Of a DNA stretch of 5,092 nt, positions 1 to 5,092 are shown one piece after another; position 1 is the first letter of the stretch; each line of letters begins with the position of its first letter. The DNA is from Planctomycetota bacterium (lineage in GTDB: Bacteria > Planctomycetota > Phycisphaerae > Phycisphaerales > Phycisphaeraceae). A program made the position numbers and the translations under genes. The DNA lies in contig JAJUHR010000158.1 of the NCBI GenBank assembly GCA_029267795.1, positions 1 through 5,092 on the forward strand. Reading direction: 5' to 3'. The notes beneath the pieces were generated by a model. The model did not search any database. It was given only the letters and a program-made list of their open reading frames with translations, and was not told where the DNA came from.

Positions 1-20
1 CCATATCCCCGCGACCTCCC

Positions 21-1082
21 TTACGTGTCCCAATGAGACAGGTCCCGCCCCAGAAACTCGCCCAGCTCGCGGTTCGGCCCGCGGAAATACTCGATCAGCC
101 GCGACCGCGTCTCCGGCTTCATCGGCAGGATCGCGCTCCGCCGCTCCACCCGCTTGCCGTACGGCGTCCGCCGGATCGCCTCGTACACCGCGTCCTTGAA
201 ACTCCGCGGCAACACCGACCCCAGCCGCTGCGCCCCGGGCAACCTCTTCAACCCCCCGGTCGTCTGCCCCCGCACAAAATGCTCCTGATGCTTCTTGATC
301 GCGTTCTTTGCCACCGCCCGGTCCGCCACCACGTCCACACCGGGGTCTACGCCCAAAAACCGCAGCGCCTCTCGGCACACACCCGCCGGATCCTTCACTA
401 GGTCCTCGAACAGCACGAACATGAACCGATCCCGGGGAAAGTACCCCAGATACTGCCGGATCTGCTCCATATACAGCCCGCTGGTCAGCAACGCCTCATC
501 GACCTGCAACAACTGCTCGAACGTCACCTGCTCGACCTTCTTCGCGCCCCCCGCGTACACCGCCTTCAACCACAGGTAGATCGCCCGCTCCAACGGCGTC
601 AGGATGTCCAGCATCTCCTGCTCTCGACCCCCCACCGTCACGTTCCGGATCCACTTGATCCGCTGCCCGTACCCCGAATACGCCCGGTCGATCGGGTGCC
701 GCATCACGTAGATCAGCTTCGCCCTCGGCACGTGCTCCGCCACACGCCGGGCGCAGCCGGGGAAGTCCGGCCAACGCGTGTACAGCGTCGACGCCTCCCC
801 GCACACCTGCGACGCCTGGGCGCCGCTGAACAGCGACCGGTACCAGTCCATCCCCTTCGCGTAGATCGGCTCGCGAGCAAAAAAGTGTGGCTCCTTCGGC
901 ACGCTCATGAACACCTGCGGGTGCCGGCACAGATACTCGTATAGCGTCGTCGTCCCACACTTCGCCGCCCCGATGATGATGAAATCCGGCAGCCTGCCCC
1001 CGCCGGGCTTCACCTCCCGCGCGGACAACACGTCCCCCGCCCAGAAGATCGCCTTCTTATCGCTCTCGCTCATCGCCCACAT
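21..1082 (-). CDS. PAPS-dependent sulfotransferase
   Basis: The product probably transfers a sulfuryl group from PAPS to a hydroxyl of a glycan or small acceptor; the acceptor cannot be read from sequence. In numbering from the longest possible start (369 aa, ATG at 1130), the 5'-phosphosulfate loop is GAAKCGTTTL (54-63, Lys57), followed by KEPHFF (79-84) and GEAS (111-114). The 3'-phosphate-binding segment is VMRHPIDRAYSGY (142-154, Arg144, Ser152). SGLYMEQIRQYL (217-228) and the C-terminal LGRDLSHW (360-367) are also typical of bacterial sulfotransferases. There is no signal peptide or membrane segment, so it should be cytosolic. I chose the ATG at 1082 (residue 17; 353 aa) because GGAAG lies just upstream, whereas the ATG at 1130 has no Shine-Dalgarno and overlaps the flippase gene by 20 bases. 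The ATG at 1073 (MSESDKK) is also possible. It directly follows the flippase gene and is probably cotranscribed with it. Family call is firm; substrate unknown. Confidence 0.93.
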   Translation of the reverse strand: MWAMSESDKKAIFWAGDVLSAREVKPGGGRLPDFIIIGAAKCGTTTLYEYLCRHPQVFMSVPKEPHFFAREPIYAKGMDWYRSLFSGAQASQVCGEASTLYTRWPDFPGCARRVAEHVPRAKLIYVMRHPIDRAYSGYGQRIKWIRNVTVGGREQEMLDILTPLERAIYLWLKAVYAGGAKKVEQVTFEQLLQVDEALLTSGLYMEQIRQYLGYFPRDRFMFVLFEDLVKDPAGVCREALRFLGVDPGVDVVADRAVAKNAIKKHQEHFVRGQTTGGLKRLPGAQRLGSVLPRSFKDAVYEAIRRTPYGKRVERRSAILPMKPETRSRLIEYFRGPNRELGEFLGRDLSHWDT

Positions 1083-1110
1083 CCCCGCTTCCGCACAAAC
1101 CCGCCCCGCT

Positions 1111-2544
1111 TCAACCACCCACCGCCTCATGCCACGGCACGTTCTGGAACGGCGTGCCGAACCCCAACGCCACGCGGATCGCCACCATCGCGGCCAAGAT
1201 CAGGATAAAGTTCACCGTCCCGATCAGGTCCTTCCGCATCGACAGCAACCCCTCCCGCCGCAACCCGTAGCACATGATCAGATACCGCGGCAGGTCGGCC
1301 ATCGCCACCGTGATCACCGCCCCCACCAGCCCCCACTGATGGAACGATAGCGGCAAAGCCACCAGAATGAACACGATCCGCGCCGCGCTGCCGTACGTGT
1401 GAAACTGCGGCTTGCCAATCCCCATCAGCCCCGGCGCCACCGTCGAGGCCAGCGCCCGCGGCCAAAGCCCCAGCGCAAACACCGGCGCCATCCACTTCGC
1501 CGCGTGGTACCGCTCGTCGTACAACAGCCCCACCAGCACGTCGGAAAACACCGTCAGCAGCGAGAACGCCACCCCCATCACCGCCAGCCGCAGCTGGATC
1601 CCCTTCAGCAGCTTCGCCCTCAGCTCCTCCCGCGGCAGGTGCGCCCGCCTCGCCACCGCCGGGAACACCACCGCGATGTTCCACTGGTTCATCAGGTTCC
1701 GCAGCACGTCCGACAGGCTGTAGGCGATCCAGTACACCCCGAACACCTCCGCCGTGATCATCCTCGCCAACAGCATCCGGTCGATCTGCAACGACAAACA
1801 CCCAAGCATGCTGTTAAGAAAAATCCACCGGCCAAAATCGAACAAGGCCTTACGCGCCTCCGGGTCCCAGCGGAACCGGCACGGCGGCCCCGTCAACACC
1901 ACGTGCGTCAGGATCACCCGCACCGCCGTCGAACCCAGGGCCCCCGCCAACAGCGCCCACACGCTCGGACTGATCAACGCCCAGACAATCGTGATCACCA
2001 ACCCGCTCAACTGCGCCCCGATCTTGATGATCGACACACGCCCCAGCTTCAAATGCCGGTTCCGTGTGTAGAACGACGTGGACTGCAGCCCGTTCAGCAG
2101 CGAGTTCACCCCCGCCACCGGCAGCATGTAGATCAGCATCTCCTGCCGGTAGAACACCGCCAGCGGGTAGGTCATCGCCAGTGTGAATATCCACAGGGCC
2201 GACCCACGCAGAATCTGCAGCGTCCATGCGGTGTTCAGAAACAGCGGGTCGTCCCCCCGCTTGTTCTGAATGATCGTCGGACCCACCCCCAGGTCCGACA
2301 GCATCTCCAGCAACTGCAGGTACGTCGTGACCAGCGACATCAACCCAAACGCGTCCGGGAACAACAACCGGGCCAGAACAATGTTGCCCACCAGCCGCAG
2401 CACCTGGGTCGTCCCGAACGAAAAAATCGTCCAGACCGAACCCACCGTCGCCCGCTTCCGCAAGCTGGTCTGGGCCGAATCCGTGATGCCCAGCTGCTCG
2501 CCGAGCAACCTCCAATAACCGATCGCCCTGGTAACGAAAAACAA
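1111..2544 (-). CDS. Wzx-like polysaccharide flippase (MOP superfamily, lipopolysaccharide exporter type)
   Basis: This 477-residue integral membrane protein resembles WzxC/TuaB-type flippases, which move undecaprenyl-linked oligosaccharides across the cytoplasmic membrane. The N-terminal part has the family signature: VLARLLFPDAFGLMSLV at 56-72, then LSDLGVGPTIIQ at 82-93. A second repeat-like segment is KALFDFGRWIFLNSMLGCL (232-250), followed by IDRMLLARMI (254-263). Many hydrophobic stretches (roughly 34-57, 115-132, 175-215, 318-342, 387-425 and 441-462) fit a multi-pass protein of about 12-14 helices. Length is normal for the family. The start is a TTG at 2544, chosen because GGAG lies 8 bases upstream, an in-frame TAG sits at 2586-2584 and no ATG occurs between them; the first internal Met is residue 69. 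Its last codons run into the sulfotransferase gene region, suggesting coupled expression. The transported glycan is unknown. Confidence 0.94.
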   Translation of the reverse strand: MFFVTRAIGYWRLLGEQLGITDSAQTSLRKRATVGSVWTIFSFGTTQVLRLVGNIVLARLLFPDAFGLMSLVTTYLQLLEMLSDLGVGPTIIQNKRGDDPLFLNTAWTLQILRGSALWIFTLAMTYPLAVFYRQEMLIYMLPVAGVNSLLNGLQSTSFYTRNRHLKLGRVSIIKIGAQLSGLVITIVWALISPSVWALLAGALGSTAVRVILTHVVLTGPPCRFRWDPEARKALFDFGRWIFLNSMLGCLSLQIDRMLLARMITAEVFGVYWIAYSLSDVLRNLMNQWNIAVVFPAVARRAHLPREELRAKLLKGIQLRLAVMGVAFSLLTVFSDVLVGLLYDERYHAAKWMAPVFALGLWPRALASTVAPGLMGIGKPQFHTYGSAARIVFILVALPLSFHQWGLVGAVITVAMADLPRYLIMCYGLRREGLLSMRKDLIGTVNFILILAAMVAIRVALGFGTPFQNVPWHEAVGG

Positions 2545-2552
2545 AGAGAACG

Positions 2553-2556
2553 CTCC
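2553..2556 (-). promoter_or_regulatory. Ribosome binding site for the flippase (TTG start)
   Basis: GGAG on the minus strand ends 8 bases before the TTG at 2544. It decides the start because the reading frame has no ATG between the upstream in-frame stop (2586-2584) and residue 69. Confidence 0.6.
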
Positions 2557-2652
2557 GATCCGAGGGGGGATCCCCGCCGCCTCCTAACCCACCGACCCAC
2601 ACCACCCGCGAATCAACCTCCGAAAGCCGGGATAGCTTCGCGCCCGATCGAC

Positions 2653-2698
2653 CGCGGCCCAAACCGCTCATTGAGGAACCCGCGACTCAAGGGCCGTG
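2653..2698 (-). other. Possible structured leader upstream of the flippase
   Basis: Two nested inverted repeats can stack. The outer arms 2653-2660 and 2691-2698 pair over 8 bp, including one G-T wobble; their core is CGGCCC/GGGCCG. The inner arms TTGAG (2671-2675) and CTCAA (2686-2690) pair over 5 bp, and the inner 3' arm abuts the outer one directly. The fold lies about 110-155 bases before the flippase start, so it could form in its 5' leader if transcription begins further upstream. In GC-rich DNA such pairings arise by chance, so this is tentative. Confidence 0.25.
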
Positions 2699-2833
2699 TA
2701 GTTTATTCATCGACCAGCAGGTACGCACACACCCCTAATGGAACCAACTGCGCAGCCACAGCATCCCACGACCCCGCGACCGGCTTGGGAATCCCGTGAT
2801 GCAAATAAAGAATAATTAGCAGCTGAGAGTTTC

Positions 2834-2878
2834 GGGGATCCAGGGGAATCCGGGGGGTCGGGGGATCCGGGGGTCCGG
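2834..2878 (+). repeat. G-run near-tandem repeat (about 9-base period), G-quadruplex candidate
   Basis: Five consecutive units start with runs of at least four G: GGGGATCCA, GGGGAATCC, GGGGGGTC, GGGGGATCC and GGGGGTCC (unit lengths 9, 9, 8, 9, 8, then GG). The plus strand therefore has five G-runs separated by 2-5 bases, comfortably meeting the usual G-quadruplex pattern. The minus strand is matchingly C-rich. It is noncoding on any gene model I support, and lies about 290 bases upstream of the flippase start and 210 bases beyond the PEP-CTERM stop. Confidence 0.7.
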
Positions 2879-3050
2879 ATTCGCCGCCACTAGTCCGGAC
2901 CCACCCAGACATTACGCAGTCGTTGTAGCCGCTGTAGAAGAGAGGATCACGCGCAGCAGATCCGCCACGCAGATACCTACTCCGCGCGCCCCGCGCCCCC
3001 AGAGATCATCTTCGTCTTCGTCCTCGACCCGCCGAGCTCATCGGATCCGC

Positions 3051-3069
3051 TGTGCGAACCAATCGCACA
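3051..3069 (-). terminator. Hairpin just after the PEP-CTERM gene, possible terminator
   Basis: TGTGCGA (3051-3057) and TCGCACA (3063-3069) form a perfect 7-bp stem with a 5-base loop, starting 18 bases past the stop codon at 3088. No T-tract follows on the minus strand, so it is not a classic intrinsic terminator. It could instead be a 3'-end stabilising hairpin or part of Rho-dependent termination. Confidence 0.4.
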
Positions 3070-3087
3070 CAGGCGACCTTCCGAGCC

Positions 3088-4149
3088 TCAGCTCCGCTTG
3101 GCCAGGCGCCGCCTGGACATCGAAGCCGCCCAACCCATCCCCACCAGAGCCAGCACCGATGGCTCGGGGATCGGGTTGTACTCCGGCGTCGGCGGCGCCC
3201 CCGTGCCCCCCGTCACCACCGCGTTGATGATGAAGTTGTCGAACTTGAGCATGTTGCTGGGCGCCGGCAGGTTCAGCACGTTGATGAACGCATCCCGCTC
3301 AAAATAGGCCCCAACCGCTTGCACATCCGTGAACACGTGCGGCGCGAACACCGCAGTGTTCTGGTCGAAATCGATATCGTACGGCCCAACCGGATCGTAA
3401 AGCGCCCAGTTGGTCAGCGTCGGGTTCACGTTCCGTACATTATTCTGCTGATGCGTGCCCCCGGTGGGAGGTGGCAGCGTGGCTTCAGAAATGTAGAACT
3501 GATCCCCATCCTGCACCACAAACCTCGCCTGGCCGGGGTTGTGCCACCGCACCAGGTTCACTGACAGGTTGCTGCTGGCATCGAAGGAAACCACCCCCGA
3601 GCTGCCGCCGTTGAGGAACCCGTCCTTCCGCCACATGAACGCCGCGCTGAAGTTCGTCAGGTCGTCGCTCTTATCCCCCAGGATGTACCACTTCGCCGGG
3701 GCATAATGGTCAAAGGTCATTCGGCTGATGTACCCGGTCCGGTCCGCATTCGGCTCGTGCTGCACCGTCGCCTGAGAGATCGGGTTCTTACCCGCAGCGT
3801 AGTCCACGTTCACGTACCGCCCAACCAACCCCCCATAAAAAATCGCGCTGTCATACTCGACGTGATACGGGGGCAGCGGGTTCAGTGGCTCCGTCATGCT
3901 GAATCGGAAATGAACCAGCGTTTCGTTGGTAACCCGCCCGTCTCCGTTGACGTCGATCCCGCTAACAATCTGGGGACTATTCGTGAGGGACCCCCCTCGG
4001 TAGGTCACGTTGCCCGGCATCTTCTCCCGGTAGACCTGCGACCAACTCACAATAGTCTCAGCGTTCACCGCACCCGAGACCGTCGCTATGACACCCGCAG
4101 CAAAGATACTGCGCGCACAAGGCATCGAAACTGGGCGGCGAGAGGTCAT
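3088..4149 (-). CDS. Secreted PEP-CTERM sorting domain protein of unknown function
   Basis: The 353-residue product is a predicted exported surface or extracellular protein. Residues 1-30 form a Sec signal peptide: MTSRR basic start, hydrophobic SIFAAGVIATVSG core and likely cleavage after AVNA (30). The C-terminus is a PEP-CTERM tail: IPEP (327-330), a hydrophobic stretch (331-345) and the basic RRRLAKR (346-352). An exosortase is expected to recognise and cleave this in the inner membrane. Residues 66-72 (DVNGDGR) look like an EF-hand or dockerin-type calcium loop. Near the end, LKFDNFIINAV (301-311) resembles the last strand of secreted jelly-roll domains, but I recognise no named domain and no catalytic motif. 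An upstream in-frame ATG at 4230 exists, but the ATG at 4149 has AGGAGG six bases upstream and places the signal peptide at the N-terminus. No exosortase gene is in the window. Sorting call is firm; function unknown. Confidence 0.9.
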   Translation of the reverse strand: MTSRRPVSMPCARSIFAAGVIATVSGAVNAETIVSWSQVYREKMPGNVTYRGGSLTNSPQIVSGIDVNGDGRVTNETLVHFRFSMTEPLNPLPPYHVEYDSAIFYGGLVGRYVNVDYAAGKNPISQATVQHEPNADRTGYISRMTFDHYAPAKWYILGDKSDDLTNFSAAFMWRKDGFLNGGSSGVVSFDASSNLSVNLVRWHNPGQARFVVQDGDQFYISEATLPPPTGGTHQQNNVRNVNPTLTNWALYDPVGPYDIDFDQNTAVFAPHVFTDVQAVGAYFERDAFINVLNLPAPSNMLKFDNFIINAVVTGGTGAPPTPEYNPIPEPSVLALVGMGWAASMSRRRLAKRS

Positions 4150-4155
4150 GATAAC

Positions 4156-4161
4156 CCTCCT
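4156..4161 (-). promoter_or_regulatory. Strong Shine-Dalgarno for the PEP-CTERM gene
   Basis: AGGAGG on the minus strand is followed by a 6-base spacer and the ATG at 4149. It supports this start over the in-frame ATG at 4230, which would add 27 residues ahead of the signal peptide. Confidence 0.85.
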
Positions 4162-4242
4162 GTCTGGCAATGCCCAAGCATACCGCACCCTCCCCCCAGC
4201 GCGAGGCCGCTCCAACGCACCCAACCCCATTTACATACAGAC

Positions 4243-4271
4243 TTTTTACCACAGGATCACCCGTCGAGCAA
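4243..4271 (-). promoter_or_regulatory. Candidate sigma70-type promoter for the PEP-CTERM gene
   Basis: On the minus strand TTGCTC (4271-4266) is separated by 17 bases from TAAAAA (4248-4243), in the most AT-rich part of this gap. Matches to the consensus are 3 of 6 and 4 of 6. Transcription would start near 4236 and give a leader of about 85-90 bases before the ATG at 4149. The spacing is ideal but the hexamers are weak. Confidence 0.3.
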
Positions 4272-4324
4272 GGATTTTTGTTAACTCCTGGCTGACGTCT
4301 GTCCGGAAAAAACCGGTGATACCC

Positions 4325-4342
4325 GGCAGGTCCGATCCTGCC
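4325..4342. repeat. Palindromic repeat GGCAGG-N6-CCTGCC
   Basis: GGCAGG (4325-4330) and CCTGCC (4337-4342) form a perfect 6-bp stem around TCCGAT. The same arms recur in the next hairpin at 4367-4385, with the shared 8-base start GGCAGGTC, so the two are probably related copies rather than independent hairpins. Confidence 0.55.
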
Positions 4343-4361
4343 TGGACATGATGACTCAACC

Positions 4362-4411
4362 CGTAGGGCAGGTCATCGGCCTGCCAATTCGTAGGGTGCG
4401 CTGTGCGCACC
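4362..4411. repeat. Two tandem palindromic repeats with a common CGTAGGG head (REP/MITE-like)
   Basis: CGTAGGG occurs at 4362-4368 and again at 4390-4396, 28 bases apart, and each copy leads into a hairpin. In the first, GGCAGG (4367-4372) pairs with CCTGCC (4380-4385), extendable to 8 bp with a T-G wobble and a 3-base ATC loop. In the second, GGTGCGC (4395-4401) and GCGCACC (4405-4411) form a perfect 7-bp stem with loop TGT. From general knowledge, GTAGGGTGCGC/GCGCACC palindromes recur as dispersed intergenic repeats in many bacteria. Whether these copies belong to a mobilised REP-like family in this genome cannot be told from one window; no RAYT transposase is present here. Confidence 0.6.
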
Positions 4412-4527
4412 ACCTGGCCGACGGCGGGGTGGCTGGGGCAGAGCGCAGCGATACCCCGGTTCCGAACGCAGGCGGTAACCCGCACTTCTACTGCAACCTG
4501 ACCCCGGCAGGCCCCCAAAGCGCATCC

Positions 4528-5092
4528 TTAAGAGACCGCCGCAGGACACGCCAAGAAGTTAAAAGCCTGAAACGGGTATGACATGGCCTTCGTAAACCCC
4601 TCGTAAGATAAGGGGCTATCTCCATGCAGCCAATCGCGAGGCAGATAGATCTGATATCCTTGCTCTTCGACCAGAAAGTCGAATATCGCCCTGGGTGAGA
4701 TCTCAAACGCCTTCAGGCCCGATCGCGTGCACTCGAACAAAATCACGGGCTTGCATCGACGCAAAACCTCCGTCGATCCGCGAAAGACAGAAAGTTCAGC
4801 CCCCTCCACATCCACTTTCATAAACCCCACATCAAGGTCATTGGGTAAAACATCGTCCAACCGCTCGCACTTGACCTTAAACCTGCTAACCTTTTTCGCC
4901 TTTTCCGGGGACCCGTGAACCCTAAGACCGCTAAACCCAGATCGCTTAGGCTGATAGCAAAATTCAACCTCCCCAGAACAATCACTCAAAGCCAATGACT
5001 TCACCACAGCCCAAGGGTACTTGCGGGCCAACCATTCTCTCTTGTAAGGCAAGGGTTCAAACGCGAAATGCTTCCCCCTCGGTGAGTACCGG
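4528..5092 (-). CDS. FkbM family SAM-dependent methyltransferase, 5' end beyond the window
   Basis: The visible part (187 codons and stop) is the C-terminal portion of an FkbM-type (Methyltransf_21) methyltransferase, which typically O-methylates sugars or other small acceptors in surface-glycan or secondary-metabolite pathways. Counting from the window edge, it has HFAFEPLP (8-15), LALSDCSGEVEF (33-44), FMKVDVEGAELSVFRG (90-105) and VILFE (116-120), all family hallmarks, and ends in QAFNFLACP (175-183). A TTG at 5052 could be taken as a start, but the frame stays open to the edge and the codons above it encode AFEP, part of the conserved fold. The true start and the glycine-rich SAM loop therefore lie outside. 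Two hand-counted 60-base samples here gave 47% and 57% GC against 72% in one from the sulfotransferase, hinting at different ancestry. Acceptor unknown. Confidence 0.92.
   Translation of the reverse strand, partial: RYSPRGKHFAFEPLPYKREWLARKYPWAVVKSLALSDCSGEVEFCYQPKRSGFSGLRVHGSPEKAKKVSRFKVKCERLDDVLPNDLDVGFMKVDVEGAELSVFRGSTEVLRRCKPVILFECTRSGLKAFEISPRAIFDFLVEEQGYQIYLPRDWLHGDSPLSYEGFTKAMSYPFQAFNFLACPAAVS

Larger units (their letters stand above)
2545..3087. other. Intergenic region between the PEP-CTERM gene and the flippase gene
   Basis: No convincing gene lies in these 543 bases. From the flippase end upward they hold the flippase ribosome binding site, a 10-base palindrome GGGGATCCCC (2566-2575), a possible folded leader (2653-2698), a short AT-rich patch (about 2798-2820), a G-run repeat (2834-2878) and a hairpin just past the PEP-CTERM stop codon (3051-3069). 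A minus-strand frame of 69 codons (2912-2703) has no Shine-Dalgarno and reads through the G-run repeat, so I do not call it. The flippase promoter should be here, but I found no -35/-10 pair good enough to name. Confidence 0.6.
4150..4527. other. Intergenic region between the FkbM gene and the PEP-CTERM gene
   Basis: These 378 bases hold the PEP-CTERM leader and possible promoter (4150-4271), then a cluster of short palindromes (4325-4411), then a GC-rich stretch (4412-4527) in which I see only weak 4-bp hairpins such as GCGG/CCGC at 4472-4483. The hexamer GGCAGG or its complement CCTGCC occurs five times between 4325 and 4511. Short open frames here cross the palindromes and lack a ribosome binding site, so no gene is called. 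No clear terminator with a T-tract follows the FkbM stop. Confidence 0.6.

Noticed and set aside
1399..2799. Long plus-strand open frame (466 codons) opposite the flippase gene
   Set aside because: The translation is dominated by Arg, Pro, His and Gln, as expected from the antisense of a GC-rich gene, and it shows no domain. The minus-strand frame is a clear membrane transporter.
2703..2912. Minus-strand 69-codon frame in the gap upstream of the flippase
   Set aside because: It has no Shine-Dalgarno before the ATG at 2912, reads through the G-run repeat giving a Pro/Asp-rich stretch, and matches nothing I recognise.
3102..3116. Inverted repeat CCAGGCG-C-CGCCTGG near the end of the PEP-CTERM gene
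   Set aside because: It lies inside the codons for the basic RRRLA tail (Arg codons CGC/AGG next to CTG GCC), so the symmetry is explained by coding. The loop is also too small for a full stem.
4150..4230. N-terminal extension of the PEP-CTERM protein to the ATG at 4230
   Set aside because: It would place 27 charged residues ahead of the signal peptide and would ignore the AGGAGG that sits six bases before the ATG at 4149.
4325..4411. CRISPR array
   Set aside because: The repeats are too short and unequal, and there are no uniform spacers or cas genes.
4246..4518. Minus-strand 90-codon frame over the palindromic repeat cluster
   Set aside because: It spans the hairpins and has no ribosome binding site or domain. 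Palindromic repeats commonly yield such false frames.

Overview
The window looks like part of a bacterial chromosome concerned with cell-surface or exopolysaccharide biology. All four supported genes lie on the minus strand. In transcription order (high to low coordinates) they are: the 3' part of an FkbM-family methyltransferase running off the right edge, a secreted PEP-CTERM-anchored protein, a Wzx-like polysaccharide flippase of the MOP superfamily, and a PAPS-dependent sulfotransferase. Most of the DNA is GC-rich with strongly GC-biased third positions, which creates many long spurious antisense frames. The PEP-CTERM tail, GC richness and presence of sulfotransferases suggest Planctomycetota (perhaps a Phycisphaerae-like lineage). 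This is inference from gene types only; Verrucomicrobiota or Proteobacteria also carry PEP-CTERM/exosortase systems.

Layout: 1-20 is the tail beyond the sulfotransferase stop. 21-1130 holds the sulfotransferase and 1111-2544 the flippase. The two are either slightly overlapping or about 28 bases apart, depending on the sulfotransferase start, so they are very probably one transcript. 2545-3087 is a 543-base gap with a structured GC-rich leader candidate, a G-run near-tandem repeat able to form a G-quadruplex, four GGATCC sites and a hairpin just after the PEP-CTERM gene. 3088-4149 is the PEP-CTERM protein, with a textbook Shine-Dalgarno. 4150-4527 is a 378-base gap with a possible promoter and a cluster of short palindromic repeats, two of which share a CGTAGGG head. 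4528-5092 is the 3' part of the FkbM gene, which continues past the window and is visibly less GC-rich than the sulfotransferase.

Working together (inference): the flippase would move a lipid-linked glycan across the inner membrane. The sulfotransferase and methyltransferase would decorate glycan or another small-molecule acceptor. The PEP-CTERM protein would be exported and processed by an exosortase encoded elsewhere, a system often linked to extracellular polysaccharide production. No wholly new system is demonstrated. The items most worth a second look are the palindromic repeat cluster, the G-quadruplex repeat, and the possible link between sulfated polysaccharide and a PEP-CTERM surface protein.
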